DNA of 64,000 nt from Pteria penguin (lineage: Eukaryota > Mollusca > Bivalvia > Pterioida > Pteriidae): positions 48,946,790-49,010,789 of the forward strand of contig CM068583.1 of the NCBI GenBank assembly GCA_035048485.1. The letters are read 5' to 3'. The notes under the pieces are model-generated. The model was not told the DNA's origin. It worked only from the letters and a program-made list of their open reading frames with translations, and made no database searches. The translations under genes and the position numbers were made by a program. Each line of letters opens with the position of its first letter. Position 1 is the stretch's first letter. Of the stretch, positions 1 to 10,408 are shown in pieces.

Positions 1-115
1 AGACCCTTCCTTTATTTGATTACTTTTAATAATTAAAATAAATAAGACAATTTTCAATTTACATGTATTTTAAATGTAACAGTAAGTTTCTTTACAGAAT
101 ATAATCAGTGCTTAC

Positions 116-1434
116 CTCTTTAACAGAGTCAAAGACTGGCAGTCCAAGATGAGTTTGTCCCCCTTTGCCTGGGGAGACACCTCCCACCATCTTAGTACCA
201 TACTCTATTGCTTGCTGACTATGATTTGATCCCTATTGCATTATATTAACAGATTAAACATTTGAATGGAATGTATCTTAAAAAATAAAGAAAAAAATAC
301 ACCACAGTGTACAATGTACTTCAAATGCCAAATGTTTCTAATGCGATACCAAGATATTTTGCTTATATGGTAGTTGTCAGCGTTTAGTGGTAGAGAAACT
401 ACAGTTTCCAGCAAAAACTATCCCCTTTTGGTTAAAATACACTGGCCAACAGGAGACCAATCCCAGACAGAACAGATGTGAAAAGCTACTTTGAGATCTA
501 GTATAGCACTTTAGTCAACTCAACTACAAAACCCTTCAAATATTGTTTATACCTTATGACAAAATGTCCAACAGCTGACAGAAGCTGATAAAATTATGGC
601 AAAGTTTATTGCATTGATAATTTTATGTCAGGAGAAAAATACCTGAAATAGACAGGGGGTTGAGGAGGCCGCCTTGACAGCTTGAGGCCCCATCATGGGG
701 TACAGACGGAAAGCCCCTGCTTGGGGTCTGCTGGCAAAACCCCCAGCTGCTGAAGAAATTTAGCACTCTGAAGGCCTTAAAGTGAATGGATCGCCTGGCC
801 ATTTTCATATCTGCGAGTCATTCAGGGTTGTTTATAATCTTTACAGTGTGTTGCGTACACAAGGGACATATAAAGCACATCAAACATCAAGATTACTGAC
901 TAAACTATAAAAACATTGTCAACAGCAGTAAAAATGGAAACTGATCATGGTGAAAATGCAATTTACTAAAGTATTAGAGAACCATGGAAAATATCGACTT
1001 CCTGCATTCAAAATAGCAGATTTCTGCCGAATATCGGAAGAAAACTTCAGTAGTAAACAGTTATAATCACTTAATGAAGTGAAAGAGTCCTTCTTGGACA
1101 TCCATCCCCTAAACTGAAAAATCCTACAACGCTACTTTTAAAAGAGTTTAGTTATTTACATTCACATTTTTGTAGAGTTACTGTGGTCTTGAATGACCCT
1201 CAAGAGATAACCATAGATCAAAATTATGATGAATCCAACTGACAGATGAATGAACAAACAAGTTAATTCCTACCAGTATATCACCTCCTCTACTCTATCT
1301 GAACAAATTCCTTTGGGTTTATTTACATACCTGCTTTCCAGTAAATCCTTGACAAATTACTTTGGTATGTTTGTCTATCTTCAAACTTCTACGTGTACTT
1401 GTGTAGCAGGTGCGAACTCCAATACGGCCAATGG
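116..1434 (-). CDS. SUCLG1: Succinyl-CoA ligase [ADP/GDP-forming] alpha subunit, two internal exons (partial gene)
   Basis: Mitochondrial TCA-cycle enzyme subunit that interconverts succinyl-CoA and succinate with NDP phosphorylation. Two exons are visible. The 5' one (1434-1331, entering after one base of a preceding codon) contains [16 protein letters not shown] and ends at a GTATGT donor. The next (232-116, phase 0, after a TAG acceptor) begins [18 protein letters not shown], continues with [20 protein letters not shown] and ends at a GTAAGC donor. The joined reading GFTGKQ-G..HSQQ is the CoA-binding region characteristic of the family. The first exon with the mitochondrial presequence was not found; downstream exons with the catalytic histidine lie beyond the left edge. 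The intron (233-1330) shows no other supported feature. Motif recognition is strong; splice sites are read by eye. Confidence 0.9.
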
Positions 1435-1675
1435 CTACAGTCAATATTTAGAAAAAAATAACAAAGAATGAAAGAAAAATTTAAGTCTACGTATATTATT
1501 CTTCAGTTAAACTCATTCTCTATCATGTTTCTTTTTATTGATTTCATTCTGAAAGGAAGTCAATATATTTAGAGATCTTCCACTTTTTGTTGTTGAAGTT
1601 GTGATAATACCAGTATGGCACTACAATGTATATGTATCTGGACATGTTTCAAATTTAGCTTGTTATTAAAACACC

Positions 1676-1919
1676 TACAGTACAGTCCTGGTGGAACTTT
1701 GAATGCCCACTGTCCACAGTGGGCAGTCCACCTGAAATTTCAGTGGGCATTAGGAGTGGACATTTACCTGAGCTATCAAGCTGTCCACTTACCTGTATGT
1801 TAATTCTAACTGACTCTTACATGAATGTCCACTGTGTCCAGTGGACATTTTAAATGCCCACTCTAAAAATGCCCACTGTGACCGGTGGGCAAATTCAGTT
1901 CCACCTGGACTGTACTGTA
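1676..1919. mobile_element. MITE-like inverted-repeat element with internal palindromes
   Basis: The ends are inverted copies: TACAGTACAGTCCTGGTGG at the left, and its near-perfect reverse complement ending at 1919. Inside are further palindromes built on TGCCCACTGT..AGTGGGCA and GTCCACTGTGTCCAGTGGAC, so the whole 244 bp can fold into a branched structure. No coding capacity. No clear target duplication was identified. Confidence 0.65.
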
Positions 1920-4080
1920 CATAATTAATGGGTACCTTGGAATCTAAAACATGACAAGTCTATCCTAAATTTATCTACATGTAGGCTTCAGTTTTGTAAC
2001 ATAGGCTGATACAGCAATCAAAGTCAGTTAGTACATATAACATTCAACATGAAAAATTATGGATGTTTGACCCAATGTCCTTCAATTACATACCAAACTC
2101 ATAACTAATGGAATATTTTGATGTTCCATGTAAGTGAAAATTTAACAATTCTACAATTGATTTTTGATTTGAAAGAATAGGACACCATTAACAAATGCAT
2201 TATACATTAAAACAGCCTCTGGCACCCTAAGGCCAGACCTCATGTACATATATGTAATTGCTATACATGTAATGATGTACACCTGCCCGAAGCTCCAAAC
2301 CACAAAACTGCTGGTACATATAGAAGTGATACTCTTTGATAAGTATCAATCAGCTGTATGTGCACTGATTTAGTCAAAGCACATGTAGCATAAACATGTT
2401 TTCCCCTATATTCAGTAATTGTCTTTACATACATTTGTAGAGTGCTGATCCCTTGTTTCAAATACTGGCACAAGTGCAAATGTATTTAACTTAATGAAAC
2501 TCTTTCATGTACCACAATCATATCATTTGTTAGTACATGTAATCATAATGGTGAAGAATGAGTTGATCAGACAAGATTGTAGGACAAAGTCCCCTTAGTT
2601 AAAAACCCAGGTACACAACTGTAACTGATTCTCATTCATGTTCTATTTTCTAACATCAGATCATTTGTATCTACATGTAACTACATAGCAGTAACAAGAT
2701 TTTTTCACTCCTTCTCCAAGGATAACCCTCCCCCTCCCTTTACTTAGTAAAACCTCACTTTCTGCTGATAATACTAGACAATAATTAAAGATATTGGCAT
2801 TATCAGAGGAAATGTAGAAGAAATCAAACTTGAATAATTAATACAAATGAGTAAAATTAAGAAAATGAATAATTGGTGGTGTGTTTATCAAATAGACTAT
2901 TTCCAAGTTATATTCAACCTACGATTATTGCATACTTTGGCTATATTTTACATGTATTTATGACATAATAATCTTATTTTTGGATACATAACGTCAGTGC
3001 TTCTACCAAGTATGACATCACAATCAGTTGCCCGTAGCCTGACGTGTTAAATCTAGGTTTTTAACGGTCCTTTCCAGTTACTTTAAAATAGCCTATTGCT
3101 TAAATTGTTTTAGTGTAAAACTTTAAATTTATCCAAAAGCTTATTTGTCACCACTGCTACATGCAGGAACATACATGTCTTGAAACGAAAATTTTGCCAG
3201 TAACATACAGAGGAGGTACTGTTACAAGATCCCCAATACAGAGTACATGTGTCACAACTACAAAAATGCCAACATACAAAAGCATATTGTGATTGTTGTC
3301 CACATAAAATTGCCCACATCGAGAACAATGGATTTGGTAAGTGACTAAAAATAGTAAATGCAAACTGTGATGGAAATTAGTAGATGTGAATTGCATATTA
3401 ACACAAATACAGAATTACAGGTGATATTTAACAAATACGACAATTGGTGGAATGTGATTATTATGTGATAGTGTATGTTAAAGTAATTTGGTACCTTTTT
3501 GGGCACATACAAATGTATCACAGACGACCCGAAAGTCACCAGACCACCAGACAAAACCTGGTAAAATTAGCTTTGGTCTGGTAAAATTTTTCAACTTTTT
3601 CCTATTATTTACATGTAAATTTCAACAAAATTAGAAAAATGTCTGGCGAGTTTTCAAAACTTTTGCGAAGGCTGGTATCATACACAATTTTCTTTAAATA
3701 TGCCCTGATCTGTTAAACTTTAAAATGGCTTCTACAAAACAGAATTTAAAGGATGTCACAATACAGAATATAATACATGTATGTTCGATCATCACCAAAT
3801 CTGGTGGACCGCATGCCAACTTACTAAAAAAAATCAAGCAGACCTTTTCACTTTTAGGTGAACCCAGATCACCAGTTCACAGTTAGTGTGGAAATCTGCC
3901 TATCATATATACATGTATTAATAATGAAATGCATTTTCAATGAAACTTTAATACATGAATAAATCAGTAATCATTCCTCTATTTGATAGTAAATTTACTT
4001 GGAAAAGTTAACTGATAATAAAAGAATTTGGTGATGAAATTGAAAATCGTTTCCCCAAGCCCCTGAAATGTTATGGGTAT
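1920..4080. other. Non-coding stretch, probably SUCLG1 upstream/intronic DNA
   Basis: AT-rich sequence with only short chance ORFs. No exon, RNA gene or repeat could be supported. The missing first exon of SUCLG1 could lie here or further right, but no donor of the required phase preceded by a presequence-like ORF was recognised. Confidence 0.4.
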
Positions 4081-4459
4081 AATCTGAATAAAACCATATC
4101 TTTATTCCTCTTCTCTATATGTCCCATTGCGGATAAAGATCTGGCGAAACTCTGTAAGGTGTCATGTTCTGGTAAACTCCAATGACGCTTCAGTCACCAA
4201 AACCATTATTTCCCATAGCTAATGACCCGGCTAGGCATGTGATAGTGACGCAATACGTAACAAACACTGTTCAAAAACTACCTTGTGGGTCACGCACTCT
4301 GTGGATGTTAATTTCATTCCTAGGAATTTGTAGCCGATCCACTGATTGGCTGAAAATCAGAGTTCACCAGAACATGACCCCTTATGGAGTTTCGCCAGAT
4401 CTTTATCCGCACTAGGACAAATAGAGAAGCGGAATAAAGATATATGGTCTTAATCAGAT
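4081..4459. mobile_element. Palindromic MITE, long form (AATCTGA..AAAACCATATCTTTATTCC family)
   Basis: Left arm AATCTGAATAAAACCATATC followed by TTTATTCC. The right arm is its inverse, ending CTTAATCAGAT. A second inner inverted pair, GATCTGGCGAAACTC / GAGTTTCGCCAGATC, lies inside. Two shorter relatives occur at 46011-46106 and 53506-53604 and keep only the outer arms. Non-coding. Confidence 0.75.
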
Positions 4460-4587
4460 AGTTATAGGTAGAGCCTAAGACGGTCGACATAACCCCTTTT
4501 GCTGAGACACATTTCATTCAATAAATATCGACTGTTTCTGTTTCTGATACTGTACTGCTGTTTCGATTTTGGGTGTTATTTGGATTA

Positions 4588-4683
4588 CAAGGATTTGATT
4601 GATTGATTTTTGTTTAACGTCACGCCATGAATATTTCACATATATGGTGACAGCATCTGCCTGATGTGGGGCATACAAATTTT
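4588..4683 (-). repeat. tRNA-SINE 3' fragment
   Basis: A 3'-end fragment (TGATTGATTGATTTTTG, then a TCAC..ATTTCACATATATGGTGACAGC tract, then GATGTGGGGCATAC) of the SINE whose intact copy is at 45113-45391. The tRNA-like head is missing. Confidence 0.75.
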
Positions 4684-4965
4684 GAGGATTACAAGGAAAG
4701 AGGGTGTGGTTCCGTAAAATTGCGATTTTGGACCAAAATTAATAAATGTATAGATACAATGCCCTCAGCCTATTCTGTGTCCCTAAACACATGTGCCTAT
4801 ATTACATGTTACTCGGTTTAAAAAAAAAAAAGAACCAGCAAAATATCATTCAACACTCTTAGACTGATCTTTACTCCATATGGTGATACCATTCTTATTT
4901 GTTATCTAAATGTATAAATAAGAAAAAACATAGCTAATGTCGACATACCCATGCGTCCCCTGAAA

Positions 4966-5345
4966 GCCAACTACAGGTGTTTGACACATTCTCTGGATAG
5001 TCTAGTTCAGTATAAAATATAAAAACAAAAAGGTATCTGATGTAAACACACTCAAAACTTCACAAAATCACAAAATTCACAAAAAAATAACTGCTTTCTG
5101 GAAATCACGCTAAATATTCAAAGTACAATATCTCTTATGGTACCTTACACCTTGCAATTCACCATTCGTGTTGAAGGAGATGTACATATTTCCAAGCACT
5201 TTGATTTCCACAAAGTAATTAATTTTAGTGACAAAATCGTAGCGTAAACTTGGTCAATTTTGGAGTGTGTTTTCGTCAGATATCTTGATGTTTTAAACTG
5301 TACAGGATTATTGAGGAAATGAGTCAAACACCTGTGGTGCCAACT
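4966..5345. mobile_element. Degenerate MITE with ~100-bp inverted arms
   Basis: The left arm begins GCCAACTACAGGTGTTTGAC and includes TATCTGATGTAAACACACTC. The right arm contains the inverse, GAGTGTGTTTTCGTCAGATA, and ends GTCAAACACCTGTGGTGCC. Arms are roughly 80% similar by eye. Non-coding. Confidence 0.55.
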
Positions 5346-6381
5346 ATTTTGGCTGATTTTACTTTATCCAGGTTACAGTCTCCTACAAGTACATTAAGTC
5401 TGTGTTTCATACCGCGTATACCGGTACATGTAAATTGGAATTTTTTGACTTGGAATGAAGTCAAGATGTAATGCTGCTATTATTCTTCTTGAGAAATTCC
5501 TCCATCCCAGGGCACTTCTTAGTGAGTAGTGTATATAACTATAGTCTGTTTCAGAATTTAGAGTGCTACAGACCAACATTGAAATGTGTTTAAATTGTGT
5601 ATTTCAATATGAAATTAAAACGTGCACCAATGTTTACACATAAGTACTTGTAATTTCACAAAACACCGGTAGCGCAGCAGTATAGTCTACACAGTCATAA
5701 TCAATATGAAGGGATCAGTGGCAGTACTGAATTTCCTTTGATCAGGTCACCTTGATTCCAACAAATGCTTCTCGTTAATCATCAGGTAAGCTATGCATCA
5801 TATCATATAAATAATTTTGTAATCAATAATTTTTAAAACTATACAAAATATGGAGGTAATAATTATTACATTTACCCGAAAATTTTGAGAACATCGTCGC
5901 AAAGGAGTTCATGATAATATTGTATTGTAGAACCTGCAACGGACAGAATTAAATAAATTTCCGGATTGAAAAAAGGTTTCACTGCGATTAATTTATTACT
6001 TTTATACATGTATGAGCTGTGATAGAACCAGGCTGACTCGTAGTCTGTTGTGACTTTAGGCGTTAAACGGTGTTGGGGTTTTGGGGGGGGGGGGGTTGTC
6101 TTTAGATGGTTTTAGGGGGATGGAAAAGGGAGGGGGATGTGTCTTCGATTTTTTATTTGGTTGGTAATTATTTTTATCATGCTTTATGGTTTTTTGATGA
6201 CTTGCAAATGTACATACATGTATCTACAGAATCGATTCCGGCTGCATATTATCAGTGTAAACTAAATGTTCCTTCTCTTACAGTATAAGTACCTTTCTTA
6301 AATCGTGAAGTTTGATTTCTACAGTAGTTGTAGCTTACGTTAACAGAATTTAGACCGCATATGCAGAGACATAGACTACTT

Positions 6382-6385
<4 letters not shown>
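5346..6385. other. Non-coding stretch without recognised feature
   Basis: No exon, RNA gene or structured repeat was recognised apart from a G-run near 6083-6095. The last 22 bases (6364-6383, CAGAGACATAGACTACTTTC) are a motif that also occurs at 12838 and, altered, at 18926, each time before a simple repeat. Confidence 0.4.

Positions 6386-6472
<87 letters not shown>
6386..6472. repeat. (TA)n microsatellite
   Basis: About 43 uninterrupted TA dinucleotides directly after the motif CAGAGACATAGACTACTTTC. Any ORF made of alternating Y and I residues here is an artefact of the repeat. Confidence 0.97.
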
Positions 6473-6475
<3 letters not shown>

Positions 6476-6499
6476 TGAAACTGAAATTAAATTGAAGTG

Positions 6500-6880
6500 G
6501 GAAACGTAAGCACTGTGACCTTGACAGATATAGCTTTAGTTTAAGGTCATGACAATCCATTGGGTCCTGGAAACAATTCTGTGAAAAGTTATTCACATCC
6601 TACAAGGGAGAAAATTGTTATGACCAGGACAAAGATTTATTCATCATACGCATTGTGACCTTGACCTTGCAGATATGACCTTAGTTCGAGGTCATGACAC
6701 AGCCTTGGGCAACAATTCTGTGAAATATTATTCAAATCCATGCAAGGGGTGAAAACTTACGACCCGTCATGATTTGCACATCATATGCATTGAGACCTTG
6801 ACTTTACAGATAGGGTTCAATGGGTAAAAGTTATGGCTCGGACGGACGCCAGACGTATAACGCCATAGCATAATACGCCC
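6500..6880. repeat. ~140-bp tandem repeat containing GTGACCTTGAC
   Basis: Two full monomers and a partial third. Each opens with GTGACCTTGAC (or GAGACCTTGAC) and contains AAGGTCATGACA/GAGGTCATGACA and ACAATTCTGTGAAA. The end reads GGACGGACGCCAGACG and then a tract with GCCATAGCATAATACG. Similar GGACGGAC..CATAATACGTCCCG sequence occurs near 49030-49085, so this is an interspersed repeat family. Confidence 0.6.
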
Positions 6881-8500
6881 CGTCCGAAGACCATAAATCC
6901 GTTTTCCATTCGTTTGGAATATAAACAAGTGATTTAGAGCTCGAATTACTATCTATTTAATGGATTTAAAGAATGCACAAAATTTCAACTGAAACATCGA
7001 TCCATTGCCGGTTCGTCCAAGTGCTCAACCTGGCCATTATATAGTTTACCCACGAAAATACTGACACATATACAGCAATGTTTTCAGATGTACTGCACAA
7101 TAGCATGCTCCACAGGCGGGTCAATTATATGTGGATCCTTGAGATTTCAAAGGAATAGCTGGAACACATCAAACCTCCAACTTTTAATCATATTTCAAGT
7201 ATCAATGTGATATTTAAAATGATTTTCTCATGAATGACAAAAATGTCGTCAATCATGTTGCTAAAAGTCTACACATAATGTTAGTTACTCAGTTAAATTT
7301 TTACTTAAGATCATTCATTGTACATGCTTCGTGTCTCGCAGATCTTTTAAGGCCGGATATCATATCATAAACCTCTCCAAATATTTTATGCATGTTTAAT
7401 ATCTTACAAACATTTTACATAATTTCGTGGTTTTTGCGGGAAAAGATTTCCAGCAGATAGTTGGCATTCAGATGAATACCAATTGTGCCCGTCTCATTGC
7501 TGACATCTTTTTGTACTCATACGAGACAATTCATTCGGTCATTCCTCTATCCCGGAAGAAAACAGTTAGCATCCCATTTCAGTTTCACAGATACATTGAC
7601 GACGTTCCGTCAACAAGTTAGAAGAAGATGAAGTAGTAGTAGTAGTAGTAAAAGACTCCTCCTCCCCACCGAAAAAAACCAAACATAAAAGCCCAGTACT
7701 ACTCGCAGCAGGGCTATCAAACGCATAAAATCGTCACTGAGGAAGATCTATGGTCGACACAATGATATTGCTGGTCAGTATGAAAATAAATTTTCCAGAA
7801 TGTTATACGATATCCTGGAATACGACCATACACGGTGACGTCTTTTTGCCGATCTGACAAACTACCTATTGTAATATGACTTTACCACCGGACACGAGAT
7901 GGTACTATGAAACATTTGCTATGCTATTAGGAGACGCACACACTTTCAGCTCAATATTATCTTGTTTAATCTCATTTTAGATTCGCAAGTGTTCTCGCTG
8001 AAACCATCACCTACGATTTGCAGTGCTTTAACTGACTTCTGATTACCGAACGATACTCTTCCGAATTTATACAAAGAAAATATTTTGTAGGATCTTAAGC
8101 GATGCTTATTGCAAAGATTTACACTTAGGCCTTGTTGGACGCAATAAATTACGAGTCTATATAAGCCCAAAACCTTTATCACAGTTAGTTTATTACATAT
8201 CAAGCCATAAAAATGTGCATGTATGGTTACCTCAATTCACCATCATTAAAAGGATAACAAATCTTCAAATTTTGAAAACTGAGGACTTAAACAAAGCATT
8301 AATTGTCATATAATTCATGTGTAGTAATCAGGGTCGTGCGATCCTTTTTCTATTCTTCTTTTGCTTCTTCTTCTTCTTCCTTTTCCTTTTTATCTTTTTT
8401 ATTCATTATTATTTTTTGGCTGGTCTTGCGATGACTTTAACCCCATTTCGGCCATCGAGATAGATAAAGTTTTCCCACTCTCCAGTTTTTATTTGCTTAC
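6881..8500. other. Non-coding stretch without recognised feature
   Basis: Contains a short AGT trinucleotide run near 7633-7650 and pyrimidine-rich tracts near 8350-8410. No exon or RNA gene could be supported. Confidence 0.4.
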
Positions 8501-8503
8501 TAC

Positions 8504-8531
8504 GTCTCTCTCTCTCTATATATATATATAT
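8504..8531. repeat. (TC)n(TA)n microsatellite
   Basis: Short CT repeat running into a short TA repeat. A similar CTCTCTCTCTATATATATAT stretch is at 15699-15718. Confidence 0.85.
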
Positions 8532-8793
8532 TACATACATTGAAAATGGAATGAAGTTATACGTAGCACTGAGAATATCTCGCTCATGGCGACGATTCAA
8601 CAACATTCATCTGCATAGAATGAACAGAATATTATCAAACAAAGCTCTATGATTATCTTAATATTAAACTAAAATGTATATGTACAAAAATAAATATTAT
8701 ATATCTGATTTTACAAATATTTGTTCTAAACAAACAATCTTTGGCAAATTTTTAACACTCACACTCTCTGCTACAATAAATCAAGTTTACTCA

Positions 8794-10037
8794 TTATCCA
8801 AACAGAATCGATCCCATTTTCAATAGAGTTAGTCCAATGCCAATTTTAGCTAAAGCATTTGTCGGATTATTTTTCTTTGGCGGAGGTTGTGGTTTAGGTG
8901 GAGGAGGTGGTAAGGGTGTTGATGGAGCTACCGGTACAACTTCAACATATTCCTTATCAGGAATGTTGAGATTGTTTTTACTGTCTTTAAAAATATCTTT
9001 TCTCATTTTCTTTCTGTGCAGTTTGCGAAGTCGGCGTCTTAAAAAGCGGTTGCGCCTGCGTAAAGCTCTTTCTCGGGCAACTGCATCCATGTTACCAAAG
9101 TCCGGTCCAATAGGAACCGGTCCAGCTCCTACCAGAGACGGATTAACCGGAACAATTTGCGGTTCATTTGGAAATATCGAAGCTCCATCACCAGTGACTG
9201 TATCTGGCACTCCCAGTGAATTTATATCGGGCTCAGGAACAAATTCATCTGTCACAACTCGTACATCTCTAGGATCTATTGGGGTACCAGATATTGGGAT
9301 CGGCAAACTAAATCCTGGACCTCCATCTCCAATAGGCCTAGGATCAGAAATAACGGGACGAAATGGCCCTTGTCCAGAAGCAACTCCAGATACATCAACT
9401 GGGGGTCCAGTATGGGACCCTACACCAGGCGGTGGTTCTAGAACAACAATGTTCCTCTCCTCCACGAATGGAGGAGAGGAAGGCTGTACGTTGATTGACG
9501 GCGGTAAAAACTGTTCTGGTTGAAATCCCCCTTGAAATCTATCTTGCATCCCACGCCTATCAGAGATGATACCACCAGTAGTTTGTGCAGTTCCGATTTC
9601 CCGACTTTGTACTTCAGCAAGTTGCCTTTGTAAATTCTCAATTTGCTGTCTCAAAGCTACCTCTCTCAAACTGTTAGATCGTTGTAAATCAACCTGACCG
9701 AACCCACTGTCTGTCCAAGCTCCCCTTCGATCCTGAAATACTCTACTGGATACACCACGACGCCATGGTAATATGTTGTTTGAAAATTGGGCTGTACTTC
9801 CTATAATGAATGATAGTATTATCTATACATGTGTCGACATTTTCTATTCTTTTGTAAGTATATCAATTATGCCAAAGATGTGGAATATCCCTATGATAAC
9901 GTTTAACAGAACAGTACGATCTAAAGATTGTGAGTTTTCTGATTGGTAATGCCTTCACTTGACAAGTATTTCAGTAGTAACTACTATTTTTCACACACCA
10001 CGATGGCGACCAACTTACCAGAAAAGAGTAAGATCAT
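8794..10037 (-). CDS. Hypothetical proline-rich basic protein, two exons
   Basis: The large exon 9800-8794 follows a TTATAG acceptor and is open for 334 codons to a stop. Upstream, 10037-10019 gives ATG plus six codons and a GTAAGTTGG donor in matching phase, with an in-frame stop just before the ATG; the predicted protein is 341 aa. Visible parts: an N-terminal segment rich in Arg/Gln, a heptad-like coiled coil (LREVALRQQIENLQRQLAEV), a long Pro/Gly/Val-rich middle, a highly basic cluster (RRRNRFLRRRLRKLHRKKMRK), a poly-Pro run (PPPPPPKPQPPPKK) and a hydrophobic C-terminus (IGIGLTLLKMGSILFG). No family was recognised. The first exon lies beside a SINE and is less certain; another donor at 11580 (TTTG|GTAAGTTGG) could belong to an alternative 5' exon, but it has no in-frame ATG nearby. 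Function unknown. Confidence 0.65.
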
Positions 10038-10052
10038 TTATATCAAAGCTTA

Positions 10053-10408
10053 TATTGATTTGACTGATTGATTGTTGCATTCCCATTCGCGGATACAGAG
10101 GTAGGGGGGGGGGGGTCTGGACCCCCCTGGAATCCGAAAATTTTACCAAAAAAAAGGTAATATTTAGGCATTTTTGGGGTTGGACCCCCACCTCGTCTAA
10201 GAGAAAATTTTACCTTTTTTGGTTGGACCCCCTCTGACAAAAATTTCTGGATCCGCGCATGATTCCATAGAAATTTCTACAGTGAGGGATCTTTTACATA
10301 ACACGGGACGTCGGTTTTACTGTCTCATCCGAAAGACAGGACGGGAATCGAACCCGGGTCCTCTAGGTCACGAGTAGAGCACCTCATCCACTAGGCCACA
10401 CCTGCTTC
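10053..10408 (-). mobile_element. Diverged tRNA-SINE with nested palindromic insertion
   Basis: Minus-strand SINE: tail TGATTTGACTGATTGATTG, body AGTGAGGGATCTTTTACA and CTCATCCGAAAGACAGGACG, and a tRNA-like head whose B box appears as GGAATCGAACCCGGG on the plus strand. Between about 10078 and 10262 it is interrupted by a palindrome-ended insert (GCGGATACAG...CTGGATCCGCGC) containing repeated TTGGACCCCC and AAAATTTTACC blocks. It sits just upstream of the proposed first exon of the proline-rich gene. Confidence 0.7.

Noticed and set aside
623..808. Minus-strand ORF beginning [22 protein letters not shown], with a GTATTT donor-like end
   Set aside because: It looks presequence-like, but it lies between two SUCLG1 exons that already join in phase. 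It does not resemble any SUCLG1 segment, so there is no support for an exon.
6252..6596. ORFs of alternating Ile-Tyr (also at 18865, 50810, 50844, 52620, 52718, 52761, 48325-48632)
   Set aside because: Translations of (TA)n and (ATAAT)n microsatellites.
8837..9523. 228-codon plus-strand ORF
   Set aside because: Antisense shadow of the proline-rich exon 9800-8794; composition (Gly/Ser/Thr-rich) is just the mirror of the Pro-rich coding strand.
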